Assembly (NCBI GenBank): GCA_013146195.2
Contig: CM028377.1
Coordinates: forward strand, 167,007,824 to 167,071,823
Reading direction: 5' to 3'
Source: Codonopsis lanceolata
Lineage: Eukaryota > Streptophyta > Magnoliopsida > Asterales > Campanulaceae
Length of the DNA: 64,000 bases
In this document: positions 33,469-44,492 of the stretch, in pieces
How the letters are laid out: each line of letters starts with the position of its first letter
Position numbering within the stretch: position 1 is the first letter of the stretch
The notes under the pieces: generated by a model
Database searches by the model: none
What the model saw: only the letters and a program-made list of their open reading frames with translations
Told to the model about the DNA's origin: nothing
Made by a program: the position numbers and the translations under genes

Positions 33469-33568
33469 NNNNNNNNNNNNNNNNNNNNNNNNNNNNNNNN
33501 NNNNNNNNNNNNNNNNNNNNNNNNNNNNNNNNNNNNNNNNNNNNNNNNNNNNNNNNNNNNNNNNNNNN
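33469..33568. other. Assembly gap (100 N)
   Basis: Exactly 100 N's, a conventional placeholder length. The true distance and content are unknown and the two sides belong to different elements. Confidence 0.99.
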
Positions 33569-33840
33569 GGGTTCTGATTCCTTCATTCATTCCCCCATGT
33601 CTGACACTTTACTGCCCGAGATTCATTACTGGGACCTTGTAAGGTCGCAATTTACAACCTTCTGTCCCCGCAAGGTGACAAAACTTCCACTTTGTTTTTC
33701 TTTCTAGCTTTTCAACAGTTTGCAGTTTAGCCCTTTCGTTAACTTCCGTTATGTCATTGATAATTCCTGTATGAAAAATCTAACCAAAAATTCTAAACTA
33801 AAAATTATTAGCAACATATAAATACAACACTAAGATGTTT
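33569..33840 (-). mobile_element. Partial 3' LTR next to the Athila polypurine tract
   Basis: It ends at the purine tract 33841-33858 (minus strand TTTAAGTTTGGGGGAGAA). It contains a decayed 'ACCTTGTAAGGTCGCAA' motif like the palindromes of the other LTRs, but it lacks the ATACATCGATCA end and is not the same sequence as the 5' LTR at 39879-41176. Confidence 0.55.
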
Positions 33841-33858
33841 TTCTCCCCCAAACTTAAA
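33841..33858 (-). promoter_or_regulatory. Polypurine tract of the Athila element
   Basis: On the minus strand TTTAAGTTTGGGGGAGAA. It would prime plus-strand DNA synthesis next to the 3' LTR. Only about 160 bp separate it from the integrase stop, so there is no room for the envelope-like ORF that many Athila elements carry. Confidence 0.7.
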
Positions 33859-34015
33859 TTTTGGCATATTTAATTTAAAATTAAATGTCCAAGAATAGAA
33901 TTTAACGGAGAAAAACATATCTAAATTAACTAGTTAACAAATAACTTTCAAATTAGTGGGTTGCCTCCCACTTAGCGCCTTTGTTTAACGTCTTTGGCTC
34001 GACCAAACTGCAAGC

Positions 34016-35133
34016 CTAGTCTCTTGGTGGTTCATTGTCAGCCAAACGGATTAATTCAATTGTTCGTTCAACTGACATTGGCTCAAAATACGGCTTGAGT
34101 CGGTGTCCATTCACTTTAAACACTTCATTATTTTTGGGGTTTTGTATATCAACAGCCCCATGAGGATAAATTCGTACTATTCTAAAAGGACCAGACCATT
34201 TGGATTTTAATTTACCTGGGAATAACCTTAACCTAGAGTTAAACAATAATACTTTCATACCTGGATGAAGCATTTTGTTGGCTAATCCCATGTCATGATA
34301 CTTTTTGGTCTTTTCTTTATAAGTTTTTGCATTTTGGTACGAATTGAGTCTATGTTCTTCTAATTCATTTAACCGAACAATCTTTCTTTCTCCAGCTAAT
34401 GTCAAATCTAAATTCAATTCTTTAATTGCCCAATAGGCTTTGTGCTCAATTTCCACTGGTAAATGGCAAGCTTTACCATATACCATCCTATATGGACTCA
34501 TTCCTATGGGTGTCTTAAAAGCAGTTCGGTATGCCCATAAAGCATCCTTGAGTTTAGATTCCCAATCTTTACGATTAGGCCTAACAGTTTTTTCTAACAC
34601 TGCTTTTATCTGCCTATTGCTTACTTCTACTTGTCCAGAAGTCTGTGGATGATAAGGTGTAGCTAACTTGTGAGTTACACCATGCTTTCTAAGAACACTA
34701 TTTAACAACTTATTGGTAAAATGAGTTCCCTGGTCACTTATTATGGCCTTAGGGACTCCATATCTAGCAAATAAATCTTCAACAAACTTTGACTACTGCT
34801 TTTACCATCATTAGTTTTAGTTGCTACTGCTTCTATCCATTTAGAGACATAATCAACTGCTACCAAAATATATTCACAATTATTGGACACAGGAAAGGGA
34901 CCCATAAAATCAATACCCCAAACATCAAAGATTTCAACTACTAAATTAACATGTAAGGGCATCTCGTTTCTCTTTCCTATACCACCTGTTCTTTGACATT
35001 TGTCGCATGTTCTGTAAAACAGTTCACAATCTCTAAAAACAGTAGGCCAATACAAACCTGATTGCAAAATTTTTCGAGCGGTTTTATTACCACTAAAATG
35101 ACCACCACAAGAATATCCATGGCAAAATTCCAT
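34016..35133 (-). pseudogene. Athila-type Ty3/gypsy integrase (two frames)
   Basis: 35133-34741 holds the zinc finger (GGHFSGNKTARKILQSGLYW, YRTCDKCQRTGG) and core start with the first Asp (VWGIDFMGPFPVSNNCEYIL, VDYVSKWIEA). After a frameshift near 34790 the frame to 34016 contains AIISDQGTHF with the second Asp, the Glu in HPQTSGQVEVSNRQIK, and a long C-terminus (LWAYRTAFKTPIGMSPYRMV, LHPGMKVLLFNSRLRLFPGK, KWSGPFRIVRIYPHGAVDI). All match Athila integrases. One frameshift disables it. TAG stop at 34016. Confidence 0.85.
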
Positions 35134-36620
35134 GATACCTTGTTGGTCTTTTTTCTCGAATACATCTTCTTATTAAAGAATCGAGCAAATCTTGTATAAG
35201 TGAGGAGCTTCCCAAAATAATTTTTCGCTTTCCGCCAAAAATTTCTTCTTTTCGTAATGATCAAAATCCTGATTAATTATATCGCACACATAGTAGTTGA
35301 CAAAGTCAAGATACCAAGGGTCGAATCTTTAATGGCTAGGAGTTGTTCATCAGAAAATTATCATTAATGGGGACAGATCATCAAGAAATTGACGCTCCAA
35401 AAGGGTGAAAATTCTAACCTAGACAAGTGGTCGGCCACAACATTCTCGGTTCCTTTTTATCCTTGATAGTTATGTCAAATTCTTGTAACAATAACATCCA
35501 TCTAATTAATCTTGGTTTAGCATCCTTCTTACTTAAGAGATATTTTAATGCGTAATGATCGAAAAGATTATCACCTTTGATCCTAGCAAATATGATCTAA
35601 ATTTTTCTAAAGCATATACTATCGCTAAAAATTCCTTTTCAAGAGTGGTATAATTCAATTGAGCATCATTAGAGTTCTACTAGCATAATGGATCACATGA
35701 GGCTTTCTATCTACCCTTTGTCCTAACACGGCTCCAATTGCAAAATCTGATGCATCACACATGATTTCGAACGAAGTGACCAATCGTGGCCTGATAAGAT
35801 TGGGGCAAGAGTCAACTTTTCTTTTAATAAATTAAAAGCTTCCAAACATTCTTTATCAAAAATAAACTCAGATCTTTGCTAACAAATTACATAGAGGTTT
35901 ACGATTTTGGAAAATCTTTTATAAATCTACGATAAAACCAAGATGACCCGAAAACTTCGAACTCCTTTAACTCAAGTGGAGGGGTAGTTGCGAAATAACT
36001 TCAATTTTAGCTTTGTCAACTTCAATTCCTTTATTTGAAACAACATGCCCTAAGACAATTCCATGTTTTACCATGAAGTGACTTTTCTCCCAACTTAAAG
36101 TTAAATTAGTTTCAAAGATCTTTTCAGACTGATGTAAGGTTTTCTAAACAAGGATCAAAAGAATTTCCGAAAACTGAAAAATCATCCATGAAAACTTCTA
36201 CGCATCTTTCAACTAAGTCTGAAAATATAGAAATCATGCATCTTTGAAAAGTAGCTGGTGCATTACACAACCCAAAAGGCATTCTCCTAAAGGCAAAAGT
36301 ACCAAAGGGACATAAATGTTGTTTTCTCTGGTCTTCAGTGCAACAGGATCCGATTATACCTTAAAAACCATCAAGAAAACAATAGTATTCATGGCCTGCT
36401 AATCTTTCAAGAATTTGGTCAATAAATGGCAAAGGAAAGTGGTCTTTCCTTGTTGCCGCATTTAATTTACGCAAATCGATACACATTCTATAACCGCAAT
36501 AGTCCTTGTAGGGACTAATTCATCTTTATCATTTTTGACAACAAGAATTCCCGACTTTTTAGAACTACTTGGACAGACTAACCCATTTACTATCTGATAT
36601 AGGGTAAATTATACCCGCGT
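35134..36620 (-). pseudogene. Athila-type reverse transcriptase and RNase H, degenerate
   Basis: No long frame, but minus-strand pieces are clear. The RT catalytic region CVEVFMDDFSVFG lies near 36166-36205, the region corresponding to FMATRKDHFPLPFIDQ near 36410-36460, and RNase H/connection motifs such as CDASDFAIGAVLGQ and the 'SDHYALKYLLSKK' area lie near 35540-35760. Frequent one-base insertions and deletions interrupt it. The interval 35134-35300 links to integrase and is also frameshifted. Confidence 0.75.
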
Positions 36621-36935
36621 CTAAAAGCTTAAGAACTTCTTTTCTAACAGCTTCTTCCATGTGTGGGTTAAGTCTTCTCTAGAAGGTTTACTACCTTCCT
36701 CTAAATGAATTTTATGCATACACATAGAGGGACTAATTCCTTTTAAGTCAGCTAAAGACCATCCTAAAGCTTCTCTATGTGTCCATAAAACTTTTAACAA
36801 ACTTTCTTCTTGTTTTTCTGATAAGTCGGCTGCTATAATAACAGGCAAAGTGTTACCTTCCCCTAAAAATGCATATTTTAAGTGGGATGGTAATGGCTTT
36901 AATTTTTCGACTTTGGGAGAATTAATGGAAGGCAT
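36621..36935 (-). pseudogene. N-terminal RT linker of the Athila pol
   Basis: A 104-codon frame with LPSHLKYAFLGEGNTLPVII and WTHREALGWSLADLKGISPS, which is the conserved stretch just before the RT in Athila polyproteins. It ends in a frameshift within DLTHTWKK. The region 36936-37292 continues upstream as a Glu/Lys-rich linker in broken frames. Confidence 0.8.
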
Positions 36936-37292
36936 AAATTCGAATTTTCTACTTTAATTGTTTCTTTTATTTTAGCCTCATTATTCTCTTCTTGTTTTTC
37001 TTCCTTAATATCTTCAATCTCAATTTCCTCAAAGAGAGATTTTAGAATCTCTACTTCATCTTCTTTAATTTCATAACTTTCTTCAACTATTTTCTTTGAC
37101 TCATCAGAATTAATTTCTGATTCTGCTTTTATTTCTTTTTCATCTTTCTTTTTACTAGCTTCTAGCTTTTCTTTTTCTAATCTTTCTTCTTCCTCTATTT
37201 CTCTTTCAATTTCCTCAATGTCAATTTTTATGGGAGGAATAGGGCTATCATCATAGACAATAAATCTATCTCTCTCATAATCTTGCTCTTCT

Positions 37293-38273
37293 TCAAAAGT
37301 TTCGTTGATAATTTCTCAATCTCATCAATTGAAAACAAGCACTCATGTCACTAGGTCTATTCATAGCATCAAACACGTAAATTTCAACTGCTTCACCTAG
37401 GACTGACATTGTGAGTTTACCATTTTTCACATTTATCATTGTATTAGCAGTTGCCATAAATGGTCTGCCTAACAATATTGGGACTTCATTATTAGTGCAT
37501 ATCTTCCTTTCCATCTCAAGAACCACAAAGTCTACTGGTATGATTAATTTATCAACCTGAACTAGGATATCTTCCACTATACCCAAGGGATATTTAACTG
37601 AGCGATCAGCTAATTGTAATTGCATATTAGTGGGTTTTAGTTCTCCTAGACCTAATTGTTTATAGACCGAGAAAGGCATCAAGTTAATACTTGCTCCTAA
37701 ATCTAGCATTGCTTTCATCTTTTTAGAGTCTCCCAAGGAAACTTGAATATTAAAGCTGCCTGGGTCCTTCAACTTAGGTGGTAATTCGGGTTGTAAAACA
37801 GAACTGACGTTTTCAGAAACAACAATCTTTTCGTTGTTTTCAAACTTGTGTTTCTTAGAGTGAAGATCTTTGAAAAACTTTGCGTATGCTGGAATATTTT
37901 TAATAACATTAAGCAAAGGTAAATTTACATTTACTTTGGATAACATATTATAAATTTCCGTGAATTGTTTGTCCATTCGGTTTTTCATAAGTCTTCTTGG
38001 AAACGGAATTGGAGGAACATAAGGTGGTGGAGCCACATAAGGTTCCTCTTCTTCTTGATCTAATCTTTTATCTACTTCAACTGTGTTGTCTTTATTTTGA
38101 ATTTCTTTCTCTTTTTCTTGTTCCTTATTTGGAACTTCTAACTCTACTTCTACTTCTTGATTACTTAAGTCATCAATCACTTTATCACTAACACTATCTT
38201 TCTCAATTTCTTTTTCTATTACTTTTTCAGAATTTTCTACTGAAGCATGCATATTAGAAGGGGATCGAATCAC
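37293..38273 (-). CDS. Athila gag C-terminus and aspartic protease
   Basis: 326-codon open frame. The first third is acidic (KEIEKDSVSDKVIDD...). Then come PYVPPIPFPRRLMKNRMDKQ and VNLPLLNVIKNIPAYAKFFK, which are hallmarks of Athila gag-protease junctions. The protease follows: LKDPGSFNIQVSLGDSKKMK, then AMLDLGASINLMPFSVYKQL with the active site as DLGAS, and VPILLGRPFMATANTMINV. DLG is the usual Athila form of D-T/S-G. The protein would process the polyprotein. The frame is intact, though the surrounding gag and RT are broken. Confidence 0.85.
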   Translation of the reverse strand: MIRSPSNMHASVENSEKVIEKEIEKDSVSDKVIDDLSNQEVEVELEVPNKEQEKEKEIQNKDNTVEVDKRLDQEEEEPYVAPPPYVPPIPFPRRLMKNRMDKQFTEIYNMLSKVNVNLPLLNVIKNIPAYAKFFKDLHSKKHKFENNEKIVVSENVSSVLQPELPPKLKDPGSFNIQVSLGDSKKMKAMLDLGASINLMPFSVYKQLGLGELKPTNMQLQLADRSVKYPLGIVEDILVQVDKLIIPVDFVVLEMERKICTNNEVPILLGRPFMATANTMINVKNGKLTMSVLGEAVEIYVFDAMNRPSDMSACFQLMRLRNYQRNF

Positions 38274-38293
38274 TTACCTCTTCACCTATCACC

Positions 38294-39700
38294 TTACCAC
38301 TTCGCAGACGGTGATTGACTTAGCTTGCTCGCTTTGACTAGGAACTTCCCTTCTTCTCTTTTATTTGCTTCTGAATTTTCGATATGTTTCTTCAGATTTT
38401 CAATTTCTTCAAGCATGTACTTCATCAACGCTGCTTGACCTTTACTTGCTACTTCTTGCTTGGGAACTTCTTCAATTCTCAACTGATTTTGATTTTGATT
38501 TTGCAACTGTGGAGGTTGTGGTGGCTGAGGTTGAAATTGTTGAGGTTGCAAAGGCTTATTTCCTCCCCAAGAAAAGTTAGGATGATTCCTCCAACCAGGA
38601 TTATATGTATTGGAATATGGATCATTCCTTGGCCTTTGAGGGTACATATTCATAGCATTAGCCTGTTCAGAATACATAGCACTTGACGGACAAAAATTAG
38701 TAGCATGAGAATATAATCCACATAGAGCACATGCTTCTTGAATTTGCCAATTTTCAAATTGAGCTTGTGTATTTGAATTATCTTGTAATTGATATAGGCT
38801 CCTATTTTTACCTCTAGCACTTTTCTCGTTGGGAATTAATACTTAGCATCTCAAATAATTCTTCTAATGCTTCGGTGTCATTCTATTAATAGAACCACCA
38901 CTGCACTATCAACCATAGTTTGTAAACCCGGCGAAAGACCATGATAGAATTGAAGCACTAACACATGTTGAGCCAAATTATGATGAGGACACATAATAAG
39001 CGATTTTTAAATCTATCCCATGACTCATGGAATGTTTCACCTCGGTTCATTTTGGAATGACATGATTTGTTTTCTATACTCGTAAGAGATGCATGTTTGT
39101 AAAATTTGCTCATAAACAAATCATATAATTGTGCCCAAGTAAAAACACTGCTTTGGTGTTAGGTTCATAAACCATCTCTTTGCCAATTCTTTTTAATGCA
39201 CTGGAAAGTATTTCATTTTAATTTGATCTTCGCTAACCCTCCTAAAGGAAAAGTACTCATCATGTATTCATATTCTCTTAAGAAACTGACAGGATCTTCA
39301 TTAGGCATCCCATGAAAAGATGGGATGACATTAAAATAATGTCCTTTTAATTCGAAATTCCTAACAGCATATGGCAATACTAAACATGATGTTACCACAT
39401 TTAATGAAGGTCTACTAAAATCATTAATAGTTCTTTGATTTACGACTACTTCCATATTTCTTCTTGCGTGCTCTTCTTGTCTTTGATTCCTATTGACTGG
39501 TCAACTAGGTTTTCGTGATTACGATTATTGTTATTATCTTCCATTGTAGGATCAACCAGAGGATCCTCTCGATTCGATTATCTTGATTATCGTGCTCGAA
39601 AACTAGATTTTCAAAATATCTTTGGTATCTTTTAACAATATTTATCTCTTGATCTAAGTCTACCAATTCAGATTTAAAGATCTACGACCTTGCATAAAAA
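38294..39700 (-). pseudogene. Athila gag, frameshifted
   Basis: 39455-39213 encodes the gag N-terminus (NFELKGHYFNVIPSFHGMPN, DPVSFLREYEYMMSTFPLGG). 39212-38680 is decayed, with short matches around 'AQHVLVLQFYHGLSP' and the conserved CxxC-poor linker. 38677-38294 carries the Asn/Pro/Gln-rich tail (NDPYSNTYNPGWRNHPNFSW, then a QPQPPQPP stretch) and a helical end (MKYMLEEIENLKKHIENSEA). These are characteristic Athila gag segments in the right order. Frameshifts lie near 39205, 38870 and 38290. Confidence 0.8.
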
Positions 39701-39854
39701 TTAATTAAAAGCAATTTAAAAACAACTAACTATTAAGGCAAAATAAAATAAAATCTTTTTGTATTTTTATTTTTATAAAAACAGAAAATTAAACTAAAAA
39801 CTAAATTAAATTAAAAACTACGCTACCTACAAACTAACTACGTGAACTAGCTTG

Positions 39855-39872
39855 TCCCCGGCAACGGCGCCA
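39855..39872 (-). promoter_or_regulatory. Primer binding site, tRNA-Asp type, of the Athila element
   Basis: The plus strand reads TCCCCGGCAACGGCGCCA, the 3' end of plant aspartate tRNA, so the minus strand carries the matching primer site. It is six bases from the LTR. A tRNA-Asp primer is typical of Athila elements. 39701-39854 is leader without coding signal. Confidence 0.85.
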
Positions 39873-39878
39873 AAAACT

Positions 39879-41176
39879 TGATCGATGTTTTATTTAATCT
39901 ATTTCCTTGCAAGTGTACAAGACTATTATAGAATAGACTCGGAAGCAAGGGTCGAACCCACAGAGACAAGTGATCACGAACAGTGCGGTTATAGATAGCA
40001 AATTATTAACCTAAGGGGGTTTTTATGTTTAATTCTACTCTAAATTACTAGTTATAGATGTTAACTAATTAGACAAGAATAACAGATATGAAGATCTTAT
40101 GGTGAGTGGAAATCTAGGATTCGGGTTTCACTTATATCTCCTTTATGTTCAATTCATAATAATGTCATTCAATGTCTTGGGTTCGTTCACTAAAAATAGA
40201 TATGGTCTGTTGAACAATTGGTTCAGCCTCCATCCCCGCAAAATTCACCCATTCCATATCCTAAGCACAGGAACTGTAATCTAGCTGTCACCTAGATTTA
40301 TGATCTATCTGTCACCTAGATCATGTAAGAACCTGGTCCTAACTTATCACTCTCGTGCTTCGATAGGTCCAATTTATTGTGTTGGTGAGCCGTTGTACGA
40401 CATATGCACTTGGTCATGCTTATCCGCACCTCTAAGCCTTTATTATTTGCGATTACATTCATTTGTTCAAAGCGAAATAATAGAGGGATTGATAAACAAC
40501 ACAATCAACAAGCATTGAATAGACATATATATAAGAATCAAAACATAAATTCGATACAAGTTACCTCCCACCTCCTAGATTAGGGATGATTTAGTTCATC
40601 ATAGACGATGAACAACACATGGAGATGATGGAAGACATGATTTGATCTTCAATACTTGAAATTACAAAACCTAATTATGTTATACAATCTAAAACTACCT
40701 AAAATCTATGTAAAGAGAGCTTCCAGCCGTCCTCTCTATGCTTAGGCTCGGCATCTGACTTCTATATATACTTGGGAGTTGTGATTGAATCGAATGACTG
40801 TGTGAAAACCCGAAAATTGAGCATTCTGCCTACCTTGCGGTCGCAAGGTGCTGGATACCTTGCGTCCGCAAGGTCTCCAGTGTGTGTGCTTCTTGGCTCT
40901 TCGATTGCTTCGGGGGACCGATATCGCCTACCTTGCGGTCGCAAGGTCTGAGGCACCTTGCGTCCGCAAGGTGTCCAGAATGACAGCTTTCATTTTCTTC
41001 AATTCTTCTTTCTTTGTAATTTGCACTTAAAACCCTGGAGTTTAGCGTATTTTCACGAACAATCCTGAAACTTACAAAACTCACCAAAAACATATATTAG
41101 TACTCAAAAGACTCATGAAATAGCCTAATTCAAGTCACAGAAGTATATCAAATCGACGTATAAAATACATCGATCA
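39879..41176 (-). mobile_element. 5' LTR of the Athila element (1298 bp)
   Basis: Plus strand TGATCGATGT...ACATCGATCA. A TATATATA lies at 40763-40770 (minus) and four palindromes at 40832-40972 upstream of it. Same family as the LTRs at 24429, 56577 and 62441, but more distant from them than they are from each other. Confidence 0.85.
40832..40972. repeat. Four perfect or near-perfect 18-bp palindromes in the Athila LTR
   Basis: ACCTTGCGGTCGCAAGGT at 40832-40849 and 40930-40947; ACCTTGCGTCCGCAAGGT at 40857-40874 and 40955-40972. Start spacings are 25, 73 and 25 bp, two identical pairs. The outer eight bases of each arm are perfectly complementary in all four. Confidence 0.85.
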
Positions 41177-41809
41177 AGCTCCTCTTGTGATTTTGGGATT
41201 ATTGTAACAATGTGCATAATCGTATGAGTTTAGTAGATCATTATATCTACTTGAGAATTAGAAAGTAAACATCTACTTGTGCATTGCATATAAGTCCAAC
41301 TGGCATTACTTGAGTTTTCATGATGATGGTGGGACGATGCATTGTCTTCACGAATTATGGGTTTCGTGGTTGCAATGTATCACCGTATCAGATTCGGGTT
41401 TCACACACACCTCCACTGCTAGCTACAGTGGGGAAGTAGCCCCCTTTGTCGTAACCAAAAGAACGCATTGGCTAGTGCAATTTTCCTGAGTAGAGAGCTC
41501 AGACCCGAGAAGAGAGCTCGGTACTTTGATACCTGACCACAGGTATCACTGGCACGATATGATTAACAGTTGTGATTGCAGGAGCAATACGACGAAAGTG
41601 ATTTGGTATCTTCTCTATCCTTTATGTGGCTTACTATGGGCACTTATGTGATAACAAAGTGTTAGTGAACATGAGATCTTATTGACCATGTTTGTATTGG
41701 CTGATGTTATATGGAAGACTTGAGATGCATATATACATATGCACACTTATACATGACTAATATATGAGAGAATTGATTTGTATATATAGAGATATACATA
41801 CTTATATAT

Positions 41810-41864
<55 letters not shown>

Positions 41865-43074
41865 GACTTGATGTGTATATATATAGATATGCACACTTAT
41901 GGATGATGATTATATGGGAGATTTGATATGTATATATAGAGATATACATACTGATATAGGTGTATATATATAAATATACACCCTCACACGTGGTAATAAT
42001 ATGAATAGCTTGATTAGTATATATAATGATATGTATACTTGCATATGATGTTTTGTGGGAACTACCTTCTAATTCATTCGATTTGTGTTTGAACAGGGAA
42101 TTACACCCTGATTCATTTGGACGGTTTAGTAAGTAAGAAGAAGTGGTTATCTTGTGGAGTATCGAAACAATACGACGCCTCTTCATGAGTTTTTCTGTCA
42201 TTTATAAAATGACACCATGATTATTTTTATGTTACATAATTATATGTTGCATATATATTGTAGTAGCGTACTGGCGGGGTCATTATGACTCATCCCGTAC
42301 TTTGTTTCTAGTTGCAGTAACTGATAGCTGCACTGAGGTCGATTAGATCGTGGCTGTAGCAGTGCGCAGCTGATCGATAGATCGAGATTAGATCGTGTGG
42401 TTCGTGTTCGTAGCAGCCGACTTTCCCGAGTAGCAGCTTGTGGAGTCCTGTTCCTTTATAGCATTGTCATTGATGTCATGTACTTTGTTATTCTTGTGAG
42501 ATCGACATTTTGTAAAGTTATTTAGACTTTACGGTCGGGTAGAATACTTGGGTATTTGTATTGGTTCTTTATTGGGCCGACGTATTGTGTCGTGCCTAGT
42601 CTGTGGTTTTTGTATTTATTTCAGTTGTCTCCTGGGCATGCAGTATCTTTGGGGCATTTCTTTATTCTATTTGTTATAGTTGTTGGTTGACCCCGGTATT
42701 CTTTAGCCGTTGGGTAATTGTTATATCAGGTTGGTTCTTTGTTGAAACGCCGGCCTGGAGTGCCGATGGTTTGTTCAGCGTCTGCAATGTTGCGGCACAC
42801 GAGTTTGGTTTTTCCTCCTTTGAGAGATAATGTCTTTCTAGGTTTCATTGGCATTGGTTTCGAGCTTTATGCTTGGGACTTCTTTCCTTATTGCTTCCGC
42901 TGATTCGATTTTTGAAATACTGTATTTTAGTGCGGCTTTATGTTCATGTTTAGAGCGTGTTAGCTCGCCTGTTCGACTTGCACTACTGTTTAACAAGTGC
43001 TTGTCCTTTTCTTATGTTAGTTCCAGTGGCACGACCTTGGGATTTCGTGTTGGAATCCGGGTCGGGTCGTTACA
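41177..43074 (+). mobile_element. Inverted partial LARD LTR
   Basis: Reverse complement of roughly 26183-28060, ending exactly at the LTR terminus (CGGGTCGTTACA, 43074). Its left edge abuts the outer end of the Athila 5' LTR and its right edge abuts the middle of a Tork LTR. It includes a 48-bp TA run at 41813-41860 that is longer than in the other copies. No coding content. Confidence 0.8.
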
Positions 43075-43297
43075 GGGAGTATATATTTTAAAAAGGTAGT
43101 CAATCAATCAATTGATTGATTGACCAAAAAAAAAAAAAGGAAACCAATTGATTGAACCAACAAATGGAAACAAAAGATTGACCAAGAAATGCACAAACAG
43201 GTTGCACAAGTAACCAAGAAAAGGATGGGCCAATCAACAATTTGGGCTCTTGGAATAGATAAAAGGCTGCCACCAAATTGGGCCTCCAATTTTAACA
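43075..43297 (-). mobile_element. Partial 3' LTR of the Tork-like element, block B
   Basis: It matches 16163-16389 and 47362-47583, and ends ...TTTTAACA at the polypurine tract. The left 630 bp of the LTR is missing, replaced at 43074 by a LARD LTR end. It keeps the palindrome centred in the AATCAATTGATT region. Confidence 0.85.
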
Positions 43298-43310
43298 TTC
43301 TCCACCTTGG
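43298..43310 (-). promoter_or_regulatory. Polypurine tract of the Tork-like element, block B
   Basis: Minus strand CCAAGGTGGAGAA directly before the LTR start TGTTAAAATTGG. It confirms the LTR edge deduced from block A. 43311-43670 is 3' untranslated sequence without coding signal. Confidence 0.8.
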
Positions 43311-43670
43311 AACAAGTGCTGGTTCACAAACATGGACTCACTAGGACATATATTAAGAAAGGCATCATCATCGCTTATCCCTGCACTTGATCCAACACAA
43401 AGTAAGAATAAAGCAGGGAAAAACACATAACTAATTAACACAAAGCAGAATCAGTTAAGCCACCATGACTGTTCACAAAGAACTGCCCATGGATTGCAAG
43501 GAAATCACCACCGCCAACACAAAGTAAGCAAATCTAACTTATTCTAACATCACAGTAAGAACAAGAAAGATACCACAACACACACCAAGTATGTCGAGGA
43601 TTTTCAGGTAACCAAAACAAAGCATCAATCACAAGAATCAAAATCAAGCATTTTAAAACAAGATTGAATT

Positions 43671-44492
43671 TTAGTTATTACCAAATGTTTTACTTCCCAA
43701 TCGAATTTGGCAACTAGAGCAAGCTATTACAACCCCTTGTTTTCGAAAAAACCCTTTTACAACCAACCTAGCTTTAAAAGAAACATATTCAGCCACACGA
43801 AAGGGCACCAAAATCCAAGAATGGTTCACATGCGACACATTAACATTATCAATTAAAGCATTTAACAAATCACTAGGATTTCCACATTTTAAAGCACCAT
43901 TGTTGTAAATTTTGGGTTCATGCAAATTGTTAAAAGAATCAAACGTACAAAACACAAAGGAGGAAATGTGAAAATTATTATCAAAGCTAGACGGCCTCCT
44001 AACAAAAGGTCTAGACCTACCCCTAGCAAGTTGATACTCACCTAAATTTTCAATCACATTTTCTTCCTCCCCATTTTGTTCAAATTCTTTATCAACAATT
44101 TCAGGATTAGCAAGCATTGTTTCAAGATTTTCCACAATTTCAGTTCGCAGACAAGGGCTAACATCGAGAGACCTCAACACATAGGGTTGCTCCACCGCAA
44201 TTGGAACCGGGGGAGGGGGTGCATCAATAACAATTAAAGGTTGAGCATGAAGCAAGTAAGGAAATTCTGTTTCGTCAAACACTACATCCTTACAAATGAT
44301 AAGTCTCTCATCATTTTCATCTCTCAACCATAATCTATGTCTCACCCTCTCCGAGTACCCTAAGAAAACACAACGAACCTCGAGGTTCAAGTTTGTTATT
44401 CTCTCGATGAATGTAAGCAGCACTACCGAAAACATGTAAGTTTGAAAAATCAATTTCACTACCAGAAAACACAACTTCATGACATCTATCAT
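43671..44492 (-). pseudogene. Tork-like pol after integrase, with RT and RNase H deleted, block B
   Basis: A 273-codon frame beginning out of register with integrase. From residue 30 it follows copia post-integrase sequence (CVFLGYSERVRHRLWLRDEN, IICKDVVFDETEFPYL), then a linker with PPPPVP and ARGRSRPFVRRPSS. It reaches the very start of RT (FKARLVVKGFFRKQG) and ends 20 codons later. The region that should contain the RT catalytic motifs and all of RNase H, over 1.5 kb, is absent; 3' UTR and polypurine tract follow. The derivative therefore kept gag, protease and integrase but needs RT from elsewhere. Confidence 0.75.

Noticed and set aside
33401..33586. Apparent reading frame through the N gap
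   Set aside because: It is an artefact of translating unknown bases.
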